A stretch of DNA of 64,000 nucleotides from Polytrichum commune (taxonomy: Eukaryota; Streptophyta; Polytrichopsida; Polytrichales; Polytrichaceae): the NCBI GenBank assembly GCA_950295325.1, contig OX485807.1, positions 41,076,440 to 41,140,439 on the forward strand. The letters run 5' to 3'. The first letter of the stretch is position 1. Every line of letters starts with the position of its first letter. The translations under genes and the position numbers were made by a program. Shown piece by piece: positions 1-11,208 of this stretch. The notes under the pieces are model-generated. The model was not told the DNA's origin. It saw only the letters and a program-made list of their open reading frames with translations, and did no database searches.

Positions 1-251
1 ATGGGGACTCCACTTCCCAAAATGGGACGGACTCCCAATTGCAACAGTGAAGATAATTAAGTGATCTGACAAGTGGCATGTGTGTCCAGGTAAACCCTCA
101 GTCGGTATTTGACCATTAACCAAGTAAATTAAGTAATTAAGGCATGTCGAGTGTAGCTGACTCACTACTAGCCAAAATGTGACTCATCACTTACAAGGTA
201 GCAACCGTAGCATATACAACTTGGAACAACTTCGTATAGTCAGCTTCGATT

Positions 252-660
252 AGGGCGAACCAACCCATACACTCCTTCCTGCTGTTGGATGTCGAAACCC
301 TTGTCTCCAAGGAACTACACAAAATATGATATATAGTGTTTGATTATATTTAGTGTTGTTACCACCCTACCATGCTCAACACTAATTTTCAATTCTTTGA
401 CAATTAGTGTTAGACATAAAATGTGTTGCTACTTTCCCTATTGCCACCTCCCTTATTATATCTTCTTTTTTCATATCCTTACTAGCACTAAATTCAAACA
501 TGTACCTTCCACACATTACCATGGTTGATATTTAGTGTTTGAGTTTACATTTAATGGTACTTATTTTCATAGGGTTAGTGATGTTTAGTGTAGGCATTTG
601 TTTTTAGTGTCTCAAACACAAAATATCCTATTTTGTGTAGTGTATGGGTTGGTTCGCCCC
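252..660. mobile_element. Mutator-like MITE, split by a nested MITE
   Basis: The two ends are inverted copies of GGGCGAACCAACCCATACAC. A solo foldback of the same family lies at 42062-42150. Flanking 10-mers GTCAGCTTCG (left) and GTTAGCTTAG (right) match at 8 of 10 positions, which fits the 9-11 bp duplication of Mutator-type elements. The left arm runs on to CCAAGGAACTA, where another element (318-637) has inserted; the element resumes at TAGTGTATGG. No coding capacity. Class is inferred from duplication length only. Confidence 0.6.
318..637. mobile_element. TA-flanked mariner-like MITE (family A, copy 1), nested
   Basis: Inverted ends begin CACAAAATATGATAT on the left and, reverse-complemented, CACAAAATAGGATATT on the right. 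The element is flanked by TA on both sides. The uninterrupted relative at 42113-42135 reads AAGGAACTAGTGTATGG, which shows that exactly TA was duplicated here. Internal sequence such as GTTGTTACCACCCTACC recurs inverted near 3630. Tc1/mariner type is inferred from the TA duplication; no transposase is present. Confidence 0.7.
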
Positions 661-673
661 AGCCGTTAGCTTA

Positions 674-1177
674 GGGCCACTTCACACACGAGACTGAGAG
701 CCCGTGACCCTTACACTTCAAGCACTCTCACTGGTGGAAAAGGCAGAGCCGGCCCAAGTTTGCTTCAAGACGACGCTTGAGGGACCAACGGAGCATGTGA
801 ATGCACGATGGATGTCGAGTCCACATGGATTCCTACATGGCATCGAATGGATCATGTGTTCATGGTCACTTGGATTATTTTCAAAAACCACCTCGTGGAG
901 GTAGGCCTAACGCAAAACCGGGAGACCATGGCACTCCAAACGCTCACAACCGTTGGTTCATTCTATTTCATCATGTGTGAGGACCCGCCTGAATAGGCAT
1001 TCATTGAAATAGCATATGGTTGAGGGTCCGATCACATATGACTTCACACTACACTTAAGGGTGCGTGACCACACTACAACATGATTTTGGAGGTGTGTTG
1101 GGATGGACTTTGGACACTGTTTCTTGGGCTCTCACAATTTCATGGTCACGGCTCTTGGCTCGTGTGGGAAGTGGCCC
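674..1177 (+). mobile_element. Tourist-like MITE (family E, copy 1)
   Basis: Terminal inverted repeats GGGCCACTTC-CACACGAG (left ACACACGAG, right CCCACACGAG), flanked by TTA and TCA. This is a slightly decayed 3-bp duplication of PIF/Harbinger type. A second copy of nearly equal length lies inverted at 61354-61852 with TTA on both sides. Short open frames inside are shared by chance and look non-coding. Confidence 0.75.
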
Positions 1178-1389
1178 TCAGTGAACCGAGTATACTAGTT
1201 AACATTTTATCATGGGTTCCGTAACCTAGTGTGAACACACACTTGGCAGTGACCTCACCCCGGAAAGGTATGAGCTTTCAGCTTGAATATAACTTAGGGG
1301 CGGTTTCCACTATGGACCATGAAGTTGGACCAGGGCTCTGCGAGGCAGCTGATTGGCTCTTGAAGTTGTCCCGGGACAACTTCGGTTTA

Positions 1390-1702
1390 AGGTAGAGGGG
1401 CCCTTTCCCGCTCGAATTTCAGATTGGCATGTTCATTGGGGAGTTATTAAGGGGGAATCAATCTTGGAAGATGTGCAAAGTACATTGGAAATTGAACCAA
1501 TTGGAATAATTACTTTTAGATTAATATTGAATTAGTTATGAATTTTGGAAGGAGAACTCATAGGGGTACCCAAAACCACTCACCCCAAAAATGTACACCA
1601 TGATTACATAGAAATTTGAGGTTGGAAGCTATAATGTACCTCTTGTTTGGATAGGTCTAGTGAGCGGTTTAAGGACCCGAGTGGGAAAGGGCCCCTCTAC
1701 CT
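1390..1702. mobile_element. TA-flanked MITE with AGGTAGAGGGGCCC ends
   Basis: The left end AGGTAGAGGGGCCCTTTCCC and its inverted partner at 1680-1702 match almost perfectly over 24 bases. Both sides carry TA. The right edge directly abuts a PIF/Harbinger element whose TTA duplication overlaps the last base of this element. No coding sequence seen. Confidence 0.65.
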
Positions 1703-1704
1703 TA

Positions 1705-3063
1705 GAGCATCCCCACTAGCCCGGGCATAATGGCCTCGGTGGCAGCCCTGGCACAGTGTGGGATGCCCGGCACATCCCATGAGGCCCACTAGCCCCGGTA
1801 CGTACCGGCTTGCAGACCCGCTCTGAGGCCGACCCCCGCCCGGGATAAGCAGGCCCCGAAGCCCTGCCCGTGATTAGATGCCCTGCCCGAGAATATATTT
1901 TTTGCCCGGTTTCACTGCACGATTTTTATTGCCCCGCCCGGGAATGAAATAAAACACTACACTAATACAAGATAATTAGCAAATCCAATTCATGTGGGGG
2001 CAATAATGATGTTTTGTATGAACAGTCAATTCTACCCTAGATGCTGCGTGCATAAATATTTTATGGAAATAATGCCACTCTAGGGTTTTTGTACACGAAA
2101 TAACATACAAACGATCATACAACTTCTGAGCGTGTCCAGGAGTTTTACAACCTTTTGTATTTGAATCATAAACTAACTCTAAAATCTTTGTAGATTCTAT
2201 GAAGTTAAGAGCAATGACTTGTGCAATTCTAGGCTTTTTTGCCTCATGTATCTCAAGCTCAACCATCTCTGCAATAAAATGAATGGTTATAGACTAATAA
2301 AATGTAAGGTAGTAGAATGTAAGGCACTAAATACTTTGGATATATTTTAATAAATAAAAATCCTCATTATATAGTTACATGTAAAAGATTTTACTTTACT
2401 TTTCAATTTAAAAGTATTAAAAGTAAATGTAAAAGTGTGTATTTAAAAGTGTGACCCTAAATGTAAAAATGTCAATTTAAAAAGTAAAAGTGTGTATTAA
2501 ATTAAGTAGAAAGTAAAAAACAAAGACCCCAGGTAGTGCAGCTGGGGTCCATAGGATTCTTAAACATGTAATGAACATAGGCAATCCTTAAACACAAAAT
2601 AGGGTGAGCTAATTTTTTATAATGAACATAGGGTTGAAAAAAAAATCTTATGTGAGTTATAACTATAGTAAGACATCATAATAATACACCATATTAGGGA
2701 ATTATATAATTAAACGGTGTGTTCAAATCTAACATCTAGACATAATACCCCTACATTAAATACTTCTTCCTCCTCCGGGCAGAAGTTCCTGCCCTTCTTT
2801 GTCCTCCCACCCGTTGCAGCCACATCTTCTCCCCTTGCTGACATATTAGAATAAATCCAAAGAAAGGAAATATGGGCGATGGCGTTGGCGTGGGAAGCTC
2901 GGTAACCGAGGCGAAAATACCCAGCGAACTCCTTTGAAATGCCCGCCTCGGGACCCTTTTACCAGATAGCAGTGACTGATGGACGTTGGGACTTGGCGGC
3001 CCCGGCAGCGATATACCCAGAGTACTGTTCACCTGCCAGGTACCCAGCCTGGTGGGGACGCTC
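1705..3063 (-). mobile_element. PIF/Harbinger deletion derivative
   Basis: Left end GAGCATCCCCACTAGCCCGGG pairs with right end (reverse complement) GAGCGTCCCCACCAGGCTGGG. The flanks are TTA (1702-1704) and TTA (3064-3066), the hallmark 3-bp duplication of PIF/Harbinger. The first 240 bases are GC-rich, with repeated GCCCGGG motifs. The minus strand keeps a MYB/SANT-like ORF relic but no DDE transposase, so the copy is non-autonomous. Confidence 0.7.
1976..2844 (-). pseudogene. MYB/SANT-like (Harbinger ORF1-type) relic
   Basis: On the minus strand an ATG at 2844 opens a short frame containing KKGRNFCPEEEEVF. This resembles the start of the MYB/SANT-like domain (GRNFSPEEDxxL) of plant PIF/Harbinger second proteins. 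The frame ends within about 35 codons, possibly at an intron beginning GTAGGG. A second open stretch of about 96 codons (2266-1976) follows a good acceptor (TTTTATTGCAG). It contains LYDRLYVISCTKTLEWHYFH and has no recognised motif. The two pieces probably belonged to one spliced gene, but the joining is inferred. Its position between Harbinger inverted repeats supports the call. It may also be a captured host exon. Confidence 0.4.
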
Positions 3064-3426
3064 TTACACTAAGGAAAAAATGGCAAAGGGACCATGGAGG
3101 TTGAGATCCCCAAAATATAAATTTTAAGGCCTAATAAATGCACTAACATGGTCCAACGGGTTTTGCGGTGAGAGAGGCAAAAGAGGTGGTCTGGTAGGAA
3201 AAGGCAAGGGCCCATGTTAGAGAAATGCCATTTCAAGAATGTTTTAATGAATCTACCTTTCATGTGCCTTAATTATATTATAGCCCATAAGACATACTAG
3301 CACTACCTTGCCCTACCCCTTAAACTGGCTTACACGTGTTTCATCAAACAACGCGGGACATCTAGAACTCAAGAATTCAAGTGCAGATTTGTTTTTTTGG
3401 TCTACCAACTGCAATGTTTGGAATTT

Positions 3427-3492
3427 GGGGGCTTGTAATATACCGTTGGAAAGGTCTTGAAAATATTTTTCCAACGGTATATTACACGCCCC
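3427..3492. repeat. near-perfect 26-bp-arm hairpin
   Basis: Arms GGGGGCTTGTAATATACCG and its inverse CGGTATATTACACGCCCC extend through GTTGGAAA and TTTCCAAC. They enclose a loop of about 16 bases. It could be a tiny foldback element or a small-RNA-like hairpin. Confidence 0.7.
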
Positions 3493-4177
3493 ATAATGTT
3501 TAAAAACTATAGTTGAAAAAGAAAAAAGAAAAATTTGTAGTCATTTAGTGACTGTAGATCATGGTGGTCAAAAGAAGCGCAATGGGAAATCTTCTAACAT
3601 TAATTATCAAAGAATTGAAATTTAATGTTGAGCAAGGTAGGGTGGTAACAACATTAGATATAATCAAACACTAAATATCCTATTTAGTGTAGTGACAACA
3701 CAAGGTACATGTCACATGTAAATTACATTGAACATGTACAAATTGACTCACTCATTTTTTTTGTAAAAATTGTTGTGAGAAGACCTCTCTTTACTCCATA
3801 CGTTCCTCTCTCTACGTCCAATGCTTTCGTAAAGCACGCTCAAAATTGCAATTTTTTCCCATTCTCCTTGCAAAATCAGTGTTTGAATGCCCACAACATT
3901 CTTCACAAGCATGTACAAAAATATGTACAATCCTAGTAGCACGACTAGCTTCCTCCTCCTCTCCTCCATTTTGACCATACTTGCTGAATTTTAAGGCGAA
4001 AAGAAGAAAAAACCAAGTGACAAGATAAGTGAAGGCATGTGTAGGCAAGTGTAGGCAAATTGAAGTCAACAAAGTGGTCAAACTTCATTTTTTCCCCAAA
4101 CTGCCCTTTTTGGGCTTATATTAAAAAAATCAGCACATCCACTTCTTGCCGCATGGTCATTCCTCTTGGTTCACATT

Positions 4178-4318
4178 CGGTTTACACCTAGTGAGGGGCC
4201 CAACGGCTTTGTAAATCAATTCTTTAAGAACTCGGAACATGAAATGTAGACCATGAACTCGTACTGTGGAATAAGGCATCTTCCGTGGGATGAGTTCATG
4301 GTCTATGGTGTAAACCGC
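4178..4318. repeat. interrupted foldback element
   Basis: Outer arms CGGTTTACACC and GGTGTAAACCG, and inner arms TAGACCATGAACTC and GAGTTCATGGTCTA, are inverted. The left arm has about 55 extra bases between outer and inner parts, suggesting an insertion. No duplication was found. Confidence 0.5.
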
Positions 4319-5029
4319 CTGTTATATGAAGAGCCAAAGCACCACCCGGGCATTGTCCAAGGATTTCTCTTTTACATAATCCCGGCCACACCCAAAACTA
4401 TCTTGAAATTGAAAAATGCTATGAATTCAAATGATTAAATGAGTGAATTAAGCCTTTCATTGAAATGACTCTACACTCATATGTGCACTTAGGGTGCCTT
4501 TGCAAATAGGTTGCCTCTGTACCCATGTAAATCACCTTGGTTCAAAATCAAATTACAAAGAGGTGTAATTTTGTTTATCAATATGTATGGTAACCATATA
4601 ATATTAATATTTATTTATTTATTTTTGGCAACAAATATCCAAAATGGTGTGGATTGTTAATAAATTAGCGTGGGGCTAGATGATTGCACATATTAGTGTA
4701 GTTTTAACCCTTTATTCGTTAGAGGGTGCATTCCAATGAACTTGGAAATGTCATACCATCCTTGATGTCAAGGGAAATTCAGTCCATTATCACCAATATA
4801 AAAGTAAGCGTCCCTTAAAGCGACACTTCCCAAGTTTTTGGAAAATTTCAAGAAAATCAAAAGAGATTCTAAACGAGTTAGAAACATGCCAATTCTTTTA
4901 TGATCAACCAATTGTATGTAGAAACCAACTCCATTGTGAAGATCTAAGAAGAAAATCACTTTGCTTCAGCAAAAATTATAAAGATCCCAGACTTCCAGAG
5001 CCACAGTTTCCAAATTTGAGGTTGTTGAA

Positions 5030-5292
5030 AATCGTTTTCTAAATATGGATGACTTGCATCCATCTATTCTTGACACATTAAAGAATCTTCATGCTGAGTG
5101 GGGATCCTGGATGAAGATATAAAGTGGGTTCATGGTGAGTTTGGATAGGGGTCGCTATGAAAATGGTTTCTTAATTTAGATTACTTGCATCCACATATTC
5201 TTGACACATCAAAGAATCTTCATGTTGAGTGGAGGTCCCGCAATGAAGACATAAAGTGGGGTCCATGGTGACTTTGGGTAGGGGTCGTCATG
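5030..5292 (+). repeat. 131-bp tandem duplication
   Basis: Two diverged copies, both containing TTGCATCCA, ATTCTTGACACAT, AAGAATCTTCATG and GAAGA-ATAAAGTGG. One indel separates them from a 132-bp (44-codon) period. A coding origin is possible but unproven. Confidence 0.65.
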
Positions 5293-6011
5293 CAAAAGAA
5301 AGGATTGAAGTATGCACGGAAGTGAGTCATGCTATCAAAACCGGAACCCACACTCTAAAAGTTTGAACTCTTAATGGACAATATCGTCAACCTTGTGAAG
5401 ATTCTCAACCTATTTCAACCATTACCTTTAAATGATTATTGCATACTCGCAATTATAAAAATACTCTTTCACTTGCTTGACGTGGATTCTAAGAAGGTCC
5501 CAATTCCGTTTTAAGGACCTGATTAGCCCTTTGGATGAGCATCCCTTCTTACAAGGGATCTTTGAAGGCGAAATTGTTAAATTTTAATTGTCAATCCTTA
5601 GACTTTCCGTTGAAGTAAGTATGTCGATTGACTTTGATGCTACTTGGCTACATATATATTGGTTTGCATGTCCTTCATTCCTTTTGTGGTCCATCAATCA
5701 AAGGGTCTGCCTACTAAGGTAGCAGCAATTTTGGTGGTGGTTTGGTAGTTAAAGAAAGAAAATTGAAGATTTCATCCATGTTGTCTCCGCAAAAGACAAT
5801 TCAAAAAAATTGTGTAGTTTGGATGAAATCTTAATTTGGGATGAATAAGATCATGTGTTGGATGATAGTGTGTATTGTGTCTTCCTCAAATCAATAAATG
5901 TTGCTAGTGTGATTATCTTGAAAGTATTAAAAATAAGCAAATAAATCAATCAATAGCCATTTTCATATTGGATGAGGTGCTCCAATTGATGTTGAGGAGG
6001 GTGCACTCAAC

Positions 6012-6799
6012 CTGGGGGGGGGGGTCACTGGTAAAATTTGTAGAAACAACGTGCGATAAAAAATAAGGTCTAATATATTCATAGTAGATGAATTTTGCAA
6101 AAAATGTACATGTAATATATGGGGTTTTCAAATGATGAAATATGTTTACATGTAAAATACCATCACATATAATGGCCTCTTTTACTTAGTCAGTACATGT
6201 AAAATAGCGTGGAAACAATTATTAGGGGTAGCAAGTCTAGGGTGGGGTTTGTGCTAGTGGACAATTTTTTTTTTCATATTGAATAAGCTTGGATGGATGG
6301 CTTTGCAAGTTGGTTGGCTTGAACGTTACTAAACCAATGTATCCAATGTGGAGTTAATGTGATTTCATGTTTTGATGTAGTTCATGTGAGTTTAACATCG
6401 TGGCTGAACTTCACAATTCATGGTTTTAAGAAGAGAAATGTCTTTCATGAAAAAAAAATGTCACTTACAGAACCAAAAAAAAACGGGGTGTAAGAAACAA
6501 AATGCGGTGTATGAAACAAATGGACAACAATTGGGCTCTGAGAGGAAAAAAGAGGGGAATATTATAAAAAATAATTGGTTACTTGGGGTATAAGGAAAAA
6601 AATGATGTATAAGTAAAATAGGGTATTTTAAAATGATTTCCCAAATTTTTTTATAATAGGGTGTATTAGAATACATGCATGTACCTTTATTGTGACAAAT
6701 ACCATACTTTATAAACTTTTATGCAAGGTAAATAGCCCCCTAATAAATAGGTCTTGAGCACACGTGTATGCAAAATATAAGAGGGAGTGAACCCCCGAG
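6012..6799 (+). mobile_element. poly-G-ended DNA transposon, copy 2
   Basis: The left end CT followed by 11 G then TCACTGG, and the right end AGTGAACCCCCGAG, match the ends of the copy at 28812-30129. Subterminal words AACGTGCGATAAAA (left) and GTGTATGCAAAATATA (right) are shared. Flanking 8-mers are CACTCAAC and CATCCAAC (6 of 8 identical), a decayed 8-bp duplication. No coding sequence. The interior (GGGGTAGCAAGTCTAGGGT) is shared inverted with the copy at 43074-43702. Confidence 0.75.
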
Positions 6800-6807
6800 C
6801 ATCCAAC

Positions 6808-9668
6808 AAATAAATGAGCAAATTTGACAACTAGTATAGATGAACCGATTGAATTTGCAAAACAACTAGTTGAAGTTTAGGACTCCATGAAGATTATTGA
6901 TCATTTTAAAGGAGTCTATAGAATATGCATGAAATCAATGAAGAAAAACGGAAAGATCACGACATATAACTGGTTAAACTTGGAAACACTAGGATTTTGA
7001 CTGATTAAGGTAGAAAAGCCAAAAAGTTTGAATGACCAATCCCGGTGCACTAGACTAGGGGTCAAATGATTATTGTATGGACCCAAAACGGCTATTTGTA
7101 AAAGTGGCAGAACGAAAAAGATGTAATGATGGGTGGAATGCAATGACTTGATGGACAGGTGTTGTTTCACACCACTTGCAATCATTCGTGGGTGCCATCA
7201 AATCAACCAGTTTGTATGCATTTGTATGTAGAAGTGGATATTTTGATGCTCCAATTAGGGAGGACTTTATTATACAAACAAGGGGTTTGACTTAATTACC
7301 TGTTAGAAAAAAATCAACTAATTATTGACATGGAATAAAATTGTGAAACAACTTGCATTCCTCATGATTTCCTTTACTCCATCTCGGAAAAAAACATCCC
7401 CCAAATTTCAAGCCACTCTTTCCGGCCGAATCACCTTGTTCTCACCATTTTTCGCCTTTCAACCTTATGCCCAAAATCTCCTCGGACACTACACACAACA
7501 CATGTGTACCATGCCGCATCATTGGTTGACACGAGGTATATACTAAAGTTGTCACAAAGGGGCTTTTGAGTGGGGGAGGGGATGTCTACCACTCCCCACC
7601 CTCTTCATGTCGTTTTAGAAGTTGGTGTATAACGTGCTTGCTCGATTCCCTGATTCTTCTACCGTTGACCCGGAGTCTAGCATTCTAAGGCTCACATTGC
7701 ACTACACTTATTATCCCAATTAGTGAGGGTGGGCTAATAGTTAGTGTGGGAAAATAGTGAATGTGATATTAAATCTCTTTATATAATAAAATTAGTTCCA
7801 CCAAAATATGCAAGAAGTATGTTTATCCCAACACTATTGAATGAAAATACTATTTACAGTAACACTATTCATTGAAAGTACCGTTCATTGACAAGCATGC
7901 GGGATGTGCTAATCACAAGCATGCACTAATTTTCTTGAAATCTATAGTGAATGAGCATGTATTCATGAATTTAGTGTCACTCAGTAGGAAAAATTAGCCC
8001 TAACTAACATTGAGAAATAGTGTGTGATTTGGGAATTAGCACCACCCTCACTAATTGAGGTAACCAGTGTGATAATTTATAAGAATAATTTTTTTTTTTA
8101 AAAACAAAAAAAACTGTGCCCTCATTTTAGGTTGATGTTAAGAGCTCTTCATTCATGTTCACTATGGTAGGAACCGGTGCTTACATGTATCGATATGACA
8201 TTGACAACACTTTGAGGGCCATGTTGCTCTCCCCAATAAATGTCAAGTGGTTGAAGTGCCTTTTATTTCTAGTTAAAATCGATGACAGTAACTAGATTCT
8301 AAGTAAATGTGGACAAAAATATCGGTCCAAAAATGATAATGCATATCAGAGCATTGTTGTTGCATCCTTGAAACATGCAAAACACATTATTTGTGGCAAG
8401 AAATAAAGAAGATTATGATGGATATCTTATTTATACATCATATGAGAAGCAACATGGTTAAACGACCACTTTGGATGTGCATTTGCACAAATAACATGGT
8501 GTGCATGCAACTAATAGATGTTTACAACATAAGATGCAATCCACATCTAAAACTAGTTTCTACCATTTGTCATCAACTTCGTTGATAAAATGCAAGCATG
8601 CAATTTCATTGTGTCGCATATTTCAAATGTATCAAAACCTACTTCAATGATTTCATGTTGGGATTATGTTGGGAATCCCTTGTCAAAAAGAGTTGAGAAG
8701 TTAATAGAATAACATTGTTGATGAGTTGTTCATAACTCGACCATGTGTCACGATTTATGAGATACCCAAGCCTCGGATGCCTACCTATACAATAACATCT
8801 TGCCTACTCATATATTACCCAATCATTGCCTCCTCCTACATTACCCGACACCTAAATTTGCTACACCATCAATGGTAGTTAGTGTCACATGGGTGATTGT
8901 GTCACATACCCTATTTTGAGGCATATGCTACGTTACACTAATGATCAACAACTCCATTATTAGTGTCACTTCATGACACTTCATGACACTTGGCGTTCAA
9001 GTGTGCAAATTAATATCATGGCATGAGTCTGGTCAATAGTGTTATGAGGGTTATGCCTATGTTACACAATGGTCTACAAGTTGACTGAAAGTGTATACAA
9101 ATGACACTTGACATTAGTATGTTGAAGAATTTCTTCCTCTTACATACTAAAATGGAAACACATGACACTTGCCATTAATTTGCTCAATAACATCTTCCCC
9201 CTTGGATATTGAAACGCAAAACACTCATCTCAAGTATCCCAATGTGCTATGCTTAACGTTGTAGTGTAAATAAATGTTCATTTAAAAAGTTACTTCTGTT
9301 GACGAATAGTGCCATATTGGCAATTAGCGGATGTGTTACTTTGAGACCTCTAGGCATCTAGTTTAGGGTTTAGGCCCTTTACAAATAATGTAACTAAGGT
9401 AGGCATCATAGGCTTGGGCATCTAGCCCTCGGCCCTGGTCCTTCTCCAACATCGTAATGAAGTCTAAAAGAATCTGAGCATAGTCACAAAGAATGATTAA
9501 AGTATCAGCCAAAGTAATCTAAGGTCATGAGAAACAAGGAATAGCCAAAAAACAACTTTCTAATACATATTGCATTAATAACACATGAGCGGAAACTACT
9601 TAAGCGTTACAAGAGAATAAGAAAAATGATTAAACATATTGGCGTTACCACATACATGAAAAGTTTGA
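6808..9668. other. gene-free stretch with old repeats
   Basis: Contains one copy of the ACCGGTT-rich family B (about 6840-7050), a foldback MITE (7717-8057) and a region around 8880-9240 with repeated CATGACACTTG words. No supportable coding region; short open frames lack motifs and run through AT-rich sequence. Confidence 0.5.
7717..8057. mobile_element. foldback MITE with CAATTAGTGAGGGTGG ends
   Basis: The left end CAATTAGTGAGGGTGGGCTAAT and the reverse complement of the right end CAATTAGTGAGGGTGGTGCTAAT form a long inverted repeat about 340 bases apart. No clear target duplication, so the superfamily is open. Confidence 0.55.
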
Positions 9669-9676
9669 TTTGTCAC

Positions 9677-9953
9677 TAGGGGCGAAGCCATGACTTTGAC
9701 CGCGGGGGGGGGGGGGGGGTTGACCTCAAAATATGGAAATGTCTAGAGTATATTTTATTTTCAAATTTTAATAGGTCATCGAATTTGATTATTTATTGAG
9801 AGATGTGAACTCGTTGAGTTGACATCCCCATTTTTTTTTGAATATGCTGTTAATATCTAATGCTTTGGCAACAAGGGCGAAGCTAAGAGGGGGACTTTCC
9901 TTCAATGTTAGGAGGGGCTGAGCAACCCCAGTCCCCCCTTGGCTTCGCCCATG
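9677..9953. mobile_element. hAT-type MITE with internal G tract
   Basis: Flanked by identical 8-mers TTTGTCAC (9669-9676 and 9954-9961). Ends are TAGGGGCGAAGCC on the left and, reverse-complemented, CATGGGCGAAGCC on the right, close to common plant hAT MITE ends. A run of about 17 G lies some 25 bases inside the left end. No coding sequence. Confidence 0.8.
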
Positions 9954-9961
9954 TTTGTCAC

Positions 9962-11187
9962 CTTCCAATCCTGAAGGGTGCATGAACTTAATTTGGATAT
10001 GAATCAATATTTTTGGAAACAAAACAAGTCGTAAGAACTATATCATTTGTCCCCCTTGCTTGATGGCATTACTACACTATATATTGCATTTAGTGTCATA
10101 TGATATTTTATGTCATTCTGGTAATTTTTCTAATGAGACTTCTTATGAATGAGTTTACAAATACAAACATATCGTCATGGGTGATTGAATTTGGATGAAA
10201 TCCATGTCGATTATTGAAACAAAGTTTGGTATATTCTGCATCCTAACAATGTTGAAATATTGTTATGGATGATTGAAATTTGGATTTAAAACCACTAGTA
10301 GTTGCAAAATTGTAGATCTATAATGCCCAATTCTTTCTAACAAGGAATGACAGATAGTGTTACGTTTATATGTAGGGTTGGTGACACTACATGGGCAGTT
10401 TACGTTTAGTATTGAGCAAGACAAATAGAATTGGTAACACTAAATACAATATATAGTATACTTAGTATGATAAGTTTGAGGATTTTAGAACTTGGTTATA
10501 TTTTTATCCAAAGGAACCACAAAAATATCATTAGATTATGGTCAAGCGAATGGGACTGAATGTCAATTAGGCCGGAACCAATAGTGCCATGACACGTGTT
10601 CTAGTTTTGAGTGCTAAAGTGAGGAGGATTGAGTGGTTAAAATGAGCGGTTATGGCAGACTCTAGACATTGATAATATCTTTGGGCCAACTTTTGGCTTA
10701 AAAATTTTACAAATTTTTGTAAGGAATAAAATTACCGATAAAATGCAATCCTCCTTATTTCTATCTTCCTACATGGGAGAAATTCGTACCACCTTATACT
10801 TCTTCAGATCTAACGCAAATTTAGAAGCCAATATATCTCACATATAATGTCCAATTTGGGTGGGGTTTTTTCCGCTTAGGACAAGGTGATGATTGTGCAC
10901 AACTTGACTAGATAGATTTGGATTAAAAAAAATGCACATGTTCCTTGCTCCATGAAAAAGGGGGAATCTCCTAGAATGACCTCGTGTGGCCCCTCCAACT
11001 TTGAGGGTTACAGAATTCTTCTAAATTTGCTAAAAAATACCCAATTTTTTGGGAGTAGCTCATTTTCCATCCAGATAACATATTCTCGCAAAGTTGCCAA
11101 CTTTTTATTTGTAGCATGACCAAAATGACCATAAACTGAATCATTTTAGAGTTTTCTCTAGCTACCCCTCGGATGAAGACCCTATTC
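9962..11187. other. gene-free flank of the CACTA element
   Basis: Apart from the family A MITE at 10075-10458 I see only AT-rich sequence without a supportable gene. The three bases directly before the CACTA element (TTC) are the left half of its target duplication. Confidence 0.6.
10075..10458. mobile_element. TA-flanked MITE (family A, copy 2)
   Basis: The left end CACTATATATTGCATTTAGTG and the reverse complement of the right end TACTATATATTGTATTTAGTG match, with TA on both sides. The inner sequence GTATTGAGCAAGAC recurs in the copy at 47645-47937, so the two share an interior as well as ends. Confidence 0.75.
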
Positions 11188-11208
11188 CACTACTAGGAAT
11201 GGGGGTCC
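11188..11208 (+). repeat. left terminal inverted repeat of the CACTA element
   Basis: 21 bases beginning CACTACTAGGAATGGGGG, perfectly inverted at the right terminus. The transposase cleaves at such ends. The next bases diverge (T here, C at the right end). Confidence 0.93.

Larger units (their letters stand above)
3067..6003. other. non-coding repeat-derived stretch
   Basis: No supportable gene. It holds a strong hairpin (3427-3492), an inverted truncated family A MITE end (about 3590-3690), a foldback (4178-4318) and a 131-bp tandem duplication (about 5030-5292). A stop-free frame of about 95 codons ending near 5045 contains PEPQFPNLRLLKI, faintly like a leucine-rich repeat, but it is too degraded to call. 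Confidence 0.5.

Noticed and set aside
2751-3032. 93-codon minus-strand open stretch with Pro-rich start
   Set aside because: It overlaps the better-supported GRNFCPEEEE frame and lies in a Harbinger element's GC-rich end.
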